This document shows, one piece after another, positions 42,730-51,687 of a DNA stretch of 64,000 bases; position 1 is the stretch's first letter, and each line of letters opens with the position of its first letter. The position numbers and the translations under genes are program-made. Source of the DNA: Paraglaciecola hydrolytica (lineage in GTDB: Bacteria; Pseudomonadota; Gammaproteobacteria; Enterobacterales; Alteromonadaceae); NCBI RefSeq assembly GCF_001565895.1, contig NZ_LSNE01000005.1:696665-760664 (forward strand), in the 5' to 3' direction. The notes under the pieces are model-generated. The model was not told the origin of the DNA and did not search any database. It saw nothing but the letters and a program-made list of their open reading frames with translations.

Positions 42730-44166
42730 ATGTCGAAGCCCACAGTCAATTTCAAACGAGCTATGTCCTTAGTGACCCTGTTCGCGGCGTTGAGTTTTGT
42801 GCCTATTAGCCTTCAGGCGCAAGAAACAATTGTAGCCAGTGAAGACTCCTTACTCACCAGCGAACAGCAAAATGTTGAGCTAAATCAAGCTGAACTCGAT
42901 CAAATGCTGGCGCCTATTGCTCTTTATCCCGATACCTTGTTATCCCACATACTTGTTGCTGCAACCTATCCGCTGGAAATTATCCAAGCAGCTCGCTGGC
43001 GTGAAGCAAACAAAGACCTAGATGAAGATCAAGCCTTAAATGCGGTTGAGGATAAAGACTGGGATCCCAGTGTAAAAGCCTTGGTGCCTTTTAATGACTT
43101 GTTGCAAAAATTCAGTGAGGACTTGGATTGGTTACAGGGTTTAGGTGATGCCTTTTTAAGTAACGAAGCACAAGTACTTGCCACTGTGCAAAACCTTCGT
43201 CAAAAAGCTTATGCCCAAGGTAATTTGCAAAATAATGAATATGTCGAGGTGGCACAAGATAACAACGAAATCACTATCCAAACTGTGCAAAAAGAAGTGA
43301 TTTATGTGCCATATTATGACACCCGCGTGGTTTATGGAAACTGGTGGTGGGAGGCTTATCCTCCTTATTATTGGCACTCGCCCAGTCACTATGCTTGGCA
43401 CAATGGCGTCTATTGGAGCCCACGTTATTACATCAGACCAGCATTTTATTATGGTGGTTTTAGATGGCACGACCGTTATGTTTATGTAGATTATGACTAT
43501 CGTTCACGTGCCCAGCGCAATTGGTCACATGATACTTATCGTCAAGTGGTGCGTAACCGAGAGTATTCTCGATGGCAACACAATGAAGTCCATAGGAGAG
43601 GTGTGCATTACACGACGAACGGTAGAGTGGTAAGTCGAGATTATTCTCGGATACAAACTAATCCTAATCGTTTTGTGACCAACTCTAGTGAAACATCTAC
43701 TAAAAAGCGTCAGCAGATCGATAAACAACGGGTACTGGATATTAATCGTTATCCTGCAGAAAAAGGCCAAGTTAAGCGTAACCAGTTGCACAATGAACAA
43801 CGTTCTACTCAGGTGCAAGAGCAACTCAAAGCAACTAAAGTGCATAACGATAAACAACGTTTAGTCGATCAAAGCACCAATCAACAACGAACTAGAGTTG
43901 TGGATAATCGTCAGCGTGATCAGCACAGGAATAATCAGGTTTCAGCAGAGCGCCAGCGTATTGTTAAATCAGAACAGCACGTTGAATCGACTAAACAACA
44001 GCGCACTGAACAAAAGTCTGAACAAAATAATCAAAGGCAGTATCAAAGTAACCGTGAGACATCGTCTGACAACAATCGTCAACGTAGCTCCTCACGGCAA
44101 AACAATGATGCAAGTCGTAACAAAAGCACACAGTCCAATAAAACTGAGCGCAGGGTAAAAGACTAA
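42730..44166 (+). CDS. DUF3300 domain-containing exported protein
   Basis: 478 aa. A signal peptide (cleavage near LQAQE) leads into the DUF3300 domain (~50-205), marked by LDQMLAPIALYPDTLLSHIL, AATYPLEIIQAARW and KEVIYVPYYDTRVVYG. A segment very rich in Trp, Tyr and His follows (~205-275). The C-terminal ~200 residues are low-complexity, dominated by Gln, Arg, Asn and Lys, with recurring short motifs such as DKQR, QQR and NNQR. The family function is unknown; the composition suggests a basic, disordered periplasmic or surface tail. Two perfect hairpins stand in its leader. Confidence 0.85.
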   Translation: MSKPTVNFKRAMSLVTLFAALSFVPISLQAQETIVASEDSLLTSEQQNVELNQAELDQMLAPIALYPDTLLSHILVAATYPLEIIQAARWREANKDLDEDQALNAVEDKDWDPSVKALVPFNDLLQKFSEDLDWLQGLGDAFLSNEAQVLATVQNLRQKAYAQGNLQNNEYVEVAQDNNEITIQTVQKEVIYVPYYDTRVVYGNWWWEAYPPYYWHSPSHYAWHNGVYWSPRYYIRPAFYYGGFRWHDRYVYVDYDYRSRAQRNWSHDTYRQVVRNREYSRWQHNEVHRRGVHYTTNGRVVSRDYSRIQTNPNRFVTNSSETSTKKRQQIDKQRVLDINRYPAEKGQVKRNQLHNEQRSTQVQEQLKATKVHNDKQRLVDQSTNQQRTRVVDNRQRDQHRNNQVSAERQRIVKSEQHVESTKQQRTEQKSEQNNQRQYQSNRETSSDNNRQRSSSRQNNDASRNKSTQSNKTERRVKD

Positions 44167-44224
44167 GCTTTTCTTCACATGTGGCTCATATTAAGATCCA
44201 TTAAAACCGATATGAGCAAACATT

Positions 44225-44701
44225 GTGATAATAGCCTTGGACGACCTAAGCAGCCCTGCCGTGGCTGCTTTATTACAACAACACTTAGATGATATGTATC
44301 GCACCTCACCGCCTGAAAGTGTGCACGCCTTAGATCTGAGTAAACTCAAAGCACCAGACATTAAGTTCTGGTGTGCTTGGCAAGATAATGACCTTCTCGG
44401 ATGTGGCGCGCTAAAAATCCACAATCCCGAACAAGCAGAAATTAAATCGATGCGTACAGCGACACAACATTTGCGCAAAGGTGTAGCAGCTAGTTTGCTC
44501 ACACATATTATTAATGAAGCCAAACTACTTGGCCTTACACAGCTTTATCTCGAAACCGGTTCACAAGCGTTTTTCAATCCCGCAATCCAACTGTACCAAG
44601 GTCATGGTTTTGATTTTTGTGGCCCTTTTGCCTCTTACACTAAGGATCCAAATAGTAAATTTATGACACTCAAGCTCAATGATATAGTTACAGCCATATA
44701 A
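44225..44701 (+). CDS. GNAT family N-acetyltransferase
   Basis: 158 aa, GTG start. Motifs are LLGCGALKIHNPEQAEIKSM (strands 3-4), RTATQHLRKGVAASLLTHII containing the acetyl-CoA pyrophosphate loop in a slightly altered R-K-G-V-A form, and YLETGSQAFFNPAIQLYQGHGF near the end. It resembles the group of small GNATs annotated as YafP/PanM-like, but no substrate can be assigned. The spacing to pyrB (91 bp) leaves operon membership open. Confidence 0.85.
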   Translation: MIIALDDLSSPAVAALLQQHLDDMYRTSPPESVHALDLSKLKAPDIKFWCAWQDNDLLGCGALKIHNPEQAEIKSMRTATQHLRKGVAASLLTHIINEAKLLGLTQLYLETGSQAFFNPAIQLYQGHGFDFCGPFASYTKDPNSKFMTLKLNDIVTAI

Positions 44702-44792
44702 ATAACTTTTAAAAAGTCTATTTTTTCAAGCCACTAGCCACTGAACTTTGCTAAAATGCCTAACACTTTCCACTCGCGCAGCATGCTATTTT

Positions 44793-45797
44793 ATGAAGTT
44801 TGAAGGCAGTCATATCCTTTCCGTTAGTCAGTTTGATCGTGAAGCCATTGAAAAGGTCTTTACCATTGCCAATCAGATGTTGCCCTATGCCAAAAGACAA
44901 AAACGTACCACGGTATTAGACGGTGCTATTTTGGGTAATTTGTTTTTTGAACCCAGTACTCGAACACGAGTCAGTTTTGGCTCTGCCTTTAACCTCTTAG
45001 GCGGCGATGTGCGCGAAACCACTGGCATGAGTAACTCAGCATTGGCTAAAGGTGAGTCGTTATATGATACCGCACGGGTACTCAGTGGTTATTCAGACAT
45101 TATCGCCATGCGCCATCCGGTTTCTGGCTCAGTAGCCGAATTTGCCGAAGGTAGCCGAGTGCCAGTACTTAATGGTGGTGATGGAGCTAATGAACATCCC
45201 ACCCAAGCCTTGTTAGACTTGTATACCATACAAAAAGAACTGACCTACCATGGTGGCAATATAGATGGCATGCATATCGCGATGATAGGCGACTTAAAAT
45301 ATGGCCGCACAGTTCACTCTTTGTCTAAGTTATTGTGTTTATTCAAAAATATACGTTTTACCCTGATATCCCCTAAAGAGCTGGCAATGCCCACGGCGAT
45401 AATCGCTGCCATTGAAAATGCCGGCCATCGATATACCATTACCGAGCAACTCGAAGGTTATTTAGATGCGGATATTTGTTATCAAACTCGTATTCAGGAA
45501 GAGCGTTTTCCATCACAAGAAGAAGCTAACCAATACCGTGGTAAATTTCGTTTAAATCAGTCTATTTACACTAAACACTTTCAGTCTAAAACCGTCATCA
45601 TGCACCCCCTGCCTCGTGATTCACGAGCTGAAGCTAATGAGCTAGACAACGACTTAAACCTTAATCCAAATTTGGCTATTTTCAGACAAACAGATAATGG
45701 TGTTTTAGTCCGTATGGCACTTTTTGCCTTGACCTTAGGGGTTGAGGGTATAGTGCATAAATTTGATCGCGATGTGCATTGGCACGTAAAAAACTAG
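44793..45797 (+). CDS. pyrB: Aspartate carbamoyltransferase catalytic chain
   Basis: The committed step of pyrimidine synthesis; 334 aa from the ATG at 44793, whereas an in-frame ATG at 44748 would add 15 residues without homology. The carbamoyl-phosphate motif is FFEPSTRTRVSFGSAF. Other marks are NGGDGANEHPTQALLDLYT, the aspartate-side MIGDLKYGRTVHSLSKLL and MHPLPRD. The protein is longer than E. coli PyrB (311). No pyrI follows; hemL comes next, so allosteric control by a PyrI chain is not encoded here. Confidence 0.95.
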   Translation: MKFEGSHILSVSQFDREAIEKVFTIANQMLPYAKRQKRTTVLDGAILGNLFFEPSTRTRVSFGSAFNLLGGDVRETTGMSNSALAKGESLYDTARVLSGYSDIIAMRHPVSGSVAEFAEGSRVPVLNGGDGANEHPTQALLDLYTIQKELTYHGGNIDGMHIAMIGDLKYGRTVHSLSKLLCLFKNIRFTLISPKELAMPTAIIAAIENAGHRYTITEQLEGYLDADICYQTRIQEERFPSQEEANQYRGKFRLNQSIYTKHFQSKTVIMHPLPRDSRAEANELDNDLNLNPNLAIFRQTDNGVLVRMALFALTLGVEGIVHKFDRDVHWHVKN

Positions 45798-45827
45798 GCA
45801 CAAAGCCCTCAATAAGAAGAAATTAAA

Positions 45828-47123
45828 ATGCAAAAATCTATCGAATTATTTAATCGCGCCCAACAGCATATCCCCGGTGGAGTTAACTCTCCGGTCAGAG
45901 CTTTCAAAGCTGTCGGTGGCACACCTCCGTTTATTAGCAAAGCCGACGGTGCTTATATAGTTGATGCCGATGGCAAACAATATATCGATTACGTGCAGTC
46001 TTGGGGGCCGATGGTGCTCGGGCATAATCATCCTGCTATACGACAAGCGGTAATTGATGCAGCCCAGCATGGTTTGAGTTTTGGCGCGCCGACCGAAGCT
46101 GAAGTGGTTATGGCCGAAACCGTGAATAAATTAGTGCCTTCTATGCAAATGCTGCGTATGGTCAATTCTGGAACCGAAGCCACCATGAGTGCGATACGTT
46201 TAGCCCGTGGTTACACCAATCGCAATAAAATTCTTAAATTTGAAGGCTGTTATCATGGCCATGCGGACTCGCTACTGGTTAAAGCAGGTTCAGGGGCTCT
46301 TACTTTTGGTGTACCCAGTTCTCCTGGTGTGCCCGCTGACTTTGCCCAACATACCCTTACCGTAGAATTTAATAATCTCGACTCGGTTGCCCAAGCGTTT
46401 GCCCAGCATCCTGACGATATTGCCTGCATTATCGTTGAGCCTGTGGCCGGTAACATGAACTGTATTCCGCCCGTTGCAGGATTTTTGCAAGGCCTACGGG
46501 ATATATGTGACCAATACGGTGCATTGTTAATTTTTGATGAAGTCATGACAGGTTTTAGGGTGGCCTTAGGTGGCGCCCAACAAAAATATGCTATCACTCC
46601 TGACCTAACATGTTTAGGCAAGGTCATTGGTGGTGGTATGCCCGTTGGTGCTTTTGGTGGCCGCCGCGATATTATGGAATGTCTAGCGCCCTTAGGTCCC
46701 GTGTATCAAGCCGGAACACTATCAGGCAACCCAGTGGCGATGGCTGCCGGCTTAGCAGCTTTGCAAGCGATTCAGCAACCAGGTTTGTACGAAAGCTTAA
46801 CTGAGCGCACACAGACTCTCGCTGAAGGTTTTAAAGCGCTGGCGATAAAACACAAGATCCCCATGACGGTTAACTATGCAGGCAGTATGTTTGGTTTATT
46901 TTTTACCGATGTTAAAAAAGTGACCAACTATCAACAGGCAATTAATTGTAATAACACCCAATTTAATCTGTTTTATCATGGCATGTTGGAGCACGGAGTT
47001 TATCTGGCACCAGCCTCTTATGAAGCGGGTTTTGTGTCAGCCGCCCATGACACGCAGATCATAGAGCAAACTTTAGCCATAGCTGATAAAGTACTTGCTA
47101 GTGTCGCAGCACAAACCCTGTAG
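45828..47123 (+). CDS. hemL: Glutamate-1-semialdehyde 2,1-aminomutase
   Basis: A PLP enzyme making 5-aminolevulinate in the C5 haem pathway; 431 aa, family length. Motifs are [11 protein letters not shown] at the N-terminus, [49 protein letters not shown] and the PLP lysine in [17 protein letters not shown]. It lies 30 bp after pyrB on the same strand, possibly read from the same transcript. Confidence 0.98.
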   Translation: MQKSIELFNRAQQHIPGGVNSPVRAFKAVGGTPPFISKADGAYIVDADGKQYIDYVQSWGPMVLGHNHPAIRQAVIDAAQHGLSFGAPTEAEVVMAETVNKLVPSMQMLRMVNSGTEATMSAIRLARGYTNRNKILKFEGCYHGHADSLLVKAGSGALTFGVPSSPGVPADFAQHTLTVEFNNLDSVAQAFAQHPDDIACIIVEPVAGNMNCIPPVAGFLQGLRDICDQYGALLIFDEVMTGFRVALGGAQQKYAITPDLTCLGKVIGGGMPVGAFGGRRDIMECLAPLGPVYQAGTLSGNPVAMAAGLAALQAIQQPGLYESLTERTQTLAEGFKALAIKHKIPMTVNYAGSMFGLFFTDVKKVTNYQQAINCNNTQFNLFYHGMLEHGVYLAPASYEAGFVSAAHDTQIIEQTLAIADKVLASVAAQTL

Positions 47124-47196
47124 TACCGAGCTTGAAACGACAATGCCACTTAATACTGACAGATGAAAATAGCGATCGACGAGCAAAAATGATGAA

Positions 47197-48297
47197 ATGG
47201 AAAAGATGTTAGAACAAGTATTACAACCTTTTACTTTGTTTTTGCTCGCTGTGCTGGCAGTTTACACTGTTCTGTTGATTATTTTATTGCGTCGACTTTC
47301 ACCCGCTGAAAAAGTGGCTAAGCCCTTCATTATTCCACCACCACGGAGCCTTGAAGACGAGCAAACCGAGCAAACCATTCAACGTTTTAAAGATAAAGCC
47401 GATGAGGCCATGCGTCTTAATCAAACCTTTCGTAAATTTGTGCCCAAACAGTTTGTTGATCATTTTGCCAAACATGGCTCCTCATCGTTAGAGTTAGGCC
47501 GCGCGGATGAAGACGAATTAGCGATCTTGTTTTGCGATATTCGTGGTTTTACTGGTTTATCCGAACTTATGTCACCGCAAGAATTGATGAATTTTTTGAA
47601 TTCCTATTTTTTGCGTATGAACGATCCCATTCATCAAAATGGCGGCTTTATTGATAAGTTTATCGGTGATGCCATCATGGCCTTGTTTGACCGCCCTAAT
47701 GGTGAAAACCGTGATAAAGCACAAGACGCCATCAGAGCGGCCTTAGATTTACGTTATGCCATTAGCATTTACAACCAGCATCGCAGTAATTCTAAATATC
47801 CCCCCATTAACATTGGCATAGGTATACATTTTGGCCCAGTTATAATTGGTACTGTGGGCTCGGATGACAGAATGGATACCACGGTTATTGGCGACAGTGT
47901 CAATATTGCCTATCGTCTTGAAGCCCTAGCGCCCTTTTACCAGAGCGATATAGTGGTGAGCGCTAAAGCGCTAGAAGTAGCCGAGGCAGAGCAACACTTT
48001 AACTACCGTATATTGGATTGGGTGAGAGTCAAAGGGCGTAAGTCGCCTATTGAGATCTATGAAATAATCGACCACATGCCCACCAGTGTTCAACGTCAAA
48101 AATTGGCCAATGCTGATCTCATTGCTAAAGGCATTACCTCTCGTACTCTGCAACAATGGCCACAGGCCCTAGATTATTTTCATCAGGCGCTGGTGATTAA
48201 TCCAGATGACAACTTAGTTGTTCACCATATTAAACAATGTGAACTCCTCCAAAAAAGCGTCTTACCACCAAACTGGGATGGCGCCCTGATACTTTAA
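47197..48297 (+). CDS. Membrane-anchored class III adenylate/guanylate cyclase
   Basis: 366 aa. One membrane helix (~12-31) and a linker helix precede a class III cyclase domain (~105-285). Metal aspartates are D114 (LFCDIRGFTGLSE) and D158, and purine-recognition K154 is in FIDKFIGDAIMALF. The transition-state Asn and Arg are in TVIGDSVNIAYRLEAL. The catalytic set is complete, and Lys favours ATP, so cAMP is the likely product. A short TPR-like helix pair (~315-350) ends the protein. There is no periplasmic sensor. Confidence 0.9.
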   Translation: MEKMLEQVLQPFTLFLLAVLAVYTVLLIILLRRLSPAEKVAKPFIIPPPRSLEDEQTEQTIQRFKDKADEAMRLNQTFRKFVPKQFVDHFAKHGSSSLELGRADEDELAILFCDIRGFTGLSELMSPQELMNFLNSYFLRMNDPIHQNGGFIDKFIGDAIMALFDRPNGENRDKAQDAIRAALDLRYAISIYNQHRSNSKYPPINIGIGIHFGPVIIGTVGSDDRMDTTVIGDSVNIAYRLEALAPFYQSDIVVSAKALEVAEAEQHFNYRILDWVRVKGRKSPIEIYEIIDHMPTSVQRQKLANADLIAKGITSRTLQQWPQALDYFHQALVINPDDNLVVHHIKQCELLQKSVLPPNWDGALIL

Positions 48298-48306
48298 AGG
48301 TAGTTT

Positions 48307-49230
48307 TTAGGATTTGGCTTGTTGTTTAATAAAATTAACTGAAGGCGCAAAAAATGCGCCGCCAGATTCTGCGCTCATATAATCTAACAACCTGTCATAC
48401 ATGCCCTGCTCAGTACCAAAAATCATACTTCTGAGCATTTTTTTGAAGGGCTGTGGACTGCTTGCACAACTGACAAACATAGTACCTTGTACTGTCATAT
48501 CACCAAAAGGCATACCCTGTCGCAACAAGGTAATTTTTTCTTGGTTATCAGCACTAAAATTACTACGTTTAGCGTGAGCATAATCCGCCAACTGAGAAGG
48601 CTCAAAAGGAGTATTACTGTTTTTGGCACAGCCCATCACATCCTCTTGGCTAGACTCATGTAACATCTGCCATTTAGGCATATTAAATTGATACTTTTGC
48701 ACATGCAGATAACTGCCTCCAGCAAAGTCAGGATCGTCATCACCGACCACCGCCACCGCAAATTTATGCATGCCTTTGGGATTATGGGTAGCTTGGATAA
48801 ATCCGGTTAAATCACGTCCATCCAGATAACGAAACCCCCTCACTTCTTCCAGCAGATCGACATGAGGCTGCAATATCTGGCAAATCTCAATACCAATAGC
48901 ATGACAAATATCCATTCTGTCGGCACGAATTTGGATAAACAAATCACCGGGTGAAACAGGCGCATTACGATCTTCACAATGCATATCAGGAAAGGGGGCT
49001 AACTCAAGGGGGATCAAACCAGGATAAAGCTCGTGCCAATAATGTGCACCAACTGCCAAGATACCTGAAACCATGGCTTCATAGTGCTCTTCATCGTAGT
49101 GAGTAAACAGCTCCAGAATATAAGCCAGCTTAGACCGCATAGCCTGATCATCATCATCTATCACATTTAAGATCAAATAGAGGGCGTGCAAATTAGGCTC
49201 TGCACAAATGCCTTTTTGAGCTTGGGTCAT
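48307..49230 (-). CDS. DyP-type peroxidase family protein with altered distal motif
   Basis: 307 aa resembling the YfeX group of dye-decolourising peroxidases: two ferredoxin-like halves, GFRYLDGRDLTGF and the C-terminal ESGGAFFAPS. The proximal haem His is present as H219 (DYAHAKRSNF), and the distal Arg as R237 (LLRQGMPFG). The hallmark GxxDG reads G143-F-I-Q146-A147 and continues T-H-N-P, so the distal Asp needed for fast peroxide cleavage in characterised DyPs is missing. It may be a weak peroxidase or have another haem role. There is no signal peptide. It lies downstream of amtB on the same strand, past a terminator. Confidence 0.88.
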   Translation of the reverse strand: MTQAQKGICAEPNLHALYLILNVIDDDDQAMRSKLAYILELFTHYDEEHYEAMVSGILAVGAHYWHELYPGLIPLELAPFPDMHCEDRNAPVSPGDLFIQIRADRMDICHAIGIEICQILQPHVDLLEEVRGFRYLDGRDLTGFIQATHNPKGMHKFAVAVVGDDDPDFAGGSYLHVQKYQFNMPKWQMLHESSQEDVMGCAKNSNTPFEPSQLADYAHAKRSNFSADNQEKITLLRQGMPFGDMTVQGTMFVSCASSPQPFKKMLRSMIFGTEQGMYDRLLDYMSAESGGAFFAPSVNFIKQQAKS

Positions 49231-49324
49231 ACGTGGCTGTTTACCAATTTACTGAGCTAACTGTAGGGTATTATTGACTTTTTTAAAGATGATTGCACTG
49301 TAAAAGACTCGATTAAGCAGACAT

Positions 49325-49350
49325 AAAAAAGCCCCGTAATATACGGGGCT
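49325..49350 (-). terminator. Terminator downstream of glnK-amtB
   Basis: On the minus strand AGCCCCGTA/TACGGGGCT forms a 9-bp GC-rich stem with a 3-nt loop and is followed by six T. It would end the glnK-amtB transcript, or a small RNA processed from it. Confidence 0.92.
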
Positions 49351-49404
49351 ATGGCCATCCTGGCGGAGATAGTGAGGGTTTCCCCTCTGCTACCAATGGG
49401 TCGT
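49325..49404 (-). ncRNA. Candidate structured small RNA / amtB 3'UTR
   Basis: About 80 nt on the minus strand between amtB and the DyP gene hold three consecutive hairpins. They are GAGGG-GAAA-CCCTC (49387-49374, a GNRA tetraloop), GCCA-GGA-TGGC (49364-49354) and the terminator. A TAATAAT-like -10 lies at about 49418-49410. Two GGA motifs sit in loop positions, as in CsrA/RsmA sponges. There is no coding potential. It could be an independent sRNA, a 3'UTR-derived sRNA, or simply a structured trailer. Confidence 0.45.
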
Positions 49405-49453
49405 TTCTTATTATTATCCCATTTAACTCATTTTATGCTTTTATTCGTTTTAA

Positions 49454-50719
49454 TTAGTTACGTGTGATAGCGAAGTCTGGATAAGCTTCCAAACCACATT
49501 CACTGATATCAACACCTTCAAACTCTTCTTCTTCGCTGACACGAATACCAATCACGGCTTTAAGAATCGCCCAAACCACCAAGCTCACTACAAATACCCA
49601 TACAAAGATAGTTGCCGCACCGATAAGTTGACCAGAGAAAGAAGCTCCGCCATCTTCAGTTAAAGGATTAGTGATAGGTACTAATAACAAGCCTAATAAA
49701 CCAACTACACCATGTACTGAGATAGCACCGACTGGATCATCAATTTTCGCTTTATCTAAGGCTAAGATACTCAGTACAACTAAGACACCGCCGATTGCGC
49801 CAAATAAGGTTGCTTGCAGTGGAGAAGGAGTCGAAGGTTCTGCAGTAATTGCTACCAAACCAGCTAACGCACCGTTTAAGGCCATGGTTAAATCGGCTTT
49901 CTTAAACAATATTTGCGCCATGATAAGTGCTGCAACCAAACCACCAGCTGCTGCTGCGTTAGTATTCAAAAATACTACGGCAACTGCATTGGCGCTTTCA
50001 ACACTAGCGAGTGCTAACACTGAACCACCGTTAAAACCAAACCAACCCATCCACAAAATAAAGGTACCTAAAGTCGCCATAGGCAAGTTTGCACCAGGTA
50101 TAGCATTGGCTTTACCGTCAGCAGTATATTTGCCTTTACGAGCACCCAGCAACAATACACCAGCTAAAGCGGCAGCCGCACCAGCCATATGGACAATGCC
50201 TGAACCTGCAAAGTCAGAGAAGCCAAGGTCGCCTAAAGTGTACATACCAAATACGGCGTCGCCCCCCCAAGTCCAGCTACCTTCCATTGGGTAGATAAAG
50301 GCCGTCATTACCACAGCAAAGGCTAAGAAAGACCATAACTTCATACGTTCAGCGACAGCGCCAGACACGATAGACATGGCCGTTGCTACAAACACTACCT
50401 GAAAGAAAAAGTCAGATGCGGGTGAATAAGTATCTTCATGTGCAGCCACACCGTCACCTAATATGCCATCTAGGAAGGGCGTTGCAGCATGTAAACCATC
50501 AGGTCCACCGTACATTATTGAATAACCGCAAATCATGAACATGATGCAAGAGATTGAATAAAGCGCGATGTTTTTGGTTAAAATTTCAGTGGTGTTTTTA
50601 GCTCTGACTAAACCGGCTTCCAGCATAGTAAAACCAGCCGCCATCCACATCACTAACGCACCACAAATTAAAAAGTAAAATGTGTCGAGGGCATAGCCCA
50701 ATTCGAATGTAATTTCCAT
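49454..50719 (-). CDS. amtB: Ammonium transporter AmtB
   Basis: A trimeric inner-membrane ammonium channel, 421 aa with about 11 membrane helices. It begins near YALDTFYFLICGALVMWMAAGF (in parts) and carries the family stretches AGLVRAKN, WTWGGDAVFG, DFAGSGIVHMAGAAAAL (pore His) and SVHGVVGLLGLLLVP (second pore His). AGGAGATAACC precedes ATG. It lies 17 bp after glnK, the usual pair, in which GlnK blocks the channel when ammonium is plentiful. Confidence 0.97.
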   Translation of the reverse strand: MEITFELGYALDTFYFLICGALVMWMAAGFTMLEAGLVRAKNTTEILTKNIALYSISCIMFMICGYSIMYGGPDGLHAATPFLDGILGDGVAAHEDTYSPASDFFFQVVFVATAMSIVSGAVAERMKLWSFLAFAVVMTAFIYPMEGSWTWGGDAVFGMYTLGDLGFSDFAGSGIVHMAGAAAALAGVLLLGARKGKYTADGKANAIPGANLPMATLGTFILWMGWFGFNGGSVLALASVESANAVAVVFLNTNAAAAGGLVAALIMAQILFKKADLTMALNGALAGLVAITAEPSTPSPLQATLFGAIGGVLVVLSILALDKAKIDDPVGAISVHGVVGLLGLLLVPITNPLTEDGGASFSGQLIGAATIFVWVFVVSLVVWAILKAVIGIRVSEEEEFEGVDISECGLEAYPDFAITRN

Positions 50720-50736
50720 GGTTATCTCCTTAACTA

Positions 50737-51153
<417 letters not shown>

Positions 51154-51208
51154 TTATTATATTTATCAAATACTTATACTAAAATAACAGAAGCTTTAGT
51201 TGTTTTTT

Positions 51209-51225
51209 TGCACGATATTGGTTCA
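51209..51225. promoter_or_regulatory. NtrC-like binding site, proximal
   Basis: TGCACGATATTGGTTCA matches the 17-bp NtrC palindrome TGCACCA-N3-TGGTGCA at 12 of 14 defined positions. It lies about 100 bp upstream of the predicted start, the usual enhancer distance. Confidence 0.72.
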
Positions 51226-51237
51226 CTAAATGTATTT

Positions 51238-51254
51238 TGAACCAATTTGGTGCT
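51238..51254. promoter_or_regulatory. NtrC-like binding site, distal
   Basis: TGAACCAATTTGGTGCT matches the NtrC palindrome at 12 of 14 defined positions. Its centre is 29 bp from the proximal site, close to three helical turns, so both could be bound on one face of the DNA. Confidence 0.72.
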
Positions 51255-51351
51255 TAAGGTGTTTTGTATGACTGTGCATACCCCTTATCATTAGAATTGC
51301 ACAACGGCGGCGAACGAGTACAACCAACAAGCATGCAGTTTCAAGGATGAA

Positions 51352-51520
51352 GGGTATATACCCAAGCTACTTGAAGATACAGGATTCAGTGGGAATTAAA
51401 TCCGTTTTAGACAAGGCAAATGCTTGAAGGTCTAGTGGACTAAATCGAAAGTATTTAACGCAGTGTAAAACGGATTTAAACCCACCGGTACGGCGCTTCT
51501 TCAGGTTGTTTGGGTATATA
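51352..51520. repeat. 169-bp imperfect inverted-repeat (MITE/REP-like) element
   Basis: The ends are inverted copies: 51352-51376 (GGGTATATACCCAAG then CTACTTGAAG) and 51498-51520 (CTTCAGGTTG then TTTGGGTATATA). An inner pair, 51389-51409 and 51466-51485, is inverted too (GTGGG, then AAATCCGTTTTA). The outer 12 bp GGGTATATACCC is itself palindromic. There is no transposase. Elements with similar TATACCCAAGC ends occur in marine gammaproteobacteria to my recollection, so a dispersed repeat family is likely. Confidence 0.75.
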
Positions 51521-51687
51521 ACCAAGCAAGCTAAAGTGCTAGTGCACGCAGACCGAGTCATCACTGAATTCAAACTTAGCAGTCGTTGTTTTCCGACTAA
51601 ATCACTTAAACTTGCTGACCGAGCTTTTTGTTATAAAATTAACGAGGTAGGCAATACAACCTTAGTTTTTTACTAAGAGGATCAGCT

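Noticed and set aside
44184-44217. Hairpin GCTCATAT/ATATGAGC before the GNAT gene
   Set aside because: 8-bp AT-rich stem with an 18-nt loop and no T run; too weak to call.
49671-50294. 207-aa open frame on the plus strand across amtB
   Set aside because: Antisense to amtB; its Ala/Pro/Lys-rich composition is what the complement of a membrane protein gene yields.
51367-51573. 68-aa minus-strand frame in the inverted-repeat element
   Set aside because: Lies within palindromic repeat DNA; no start context and no similarity to known proteins.
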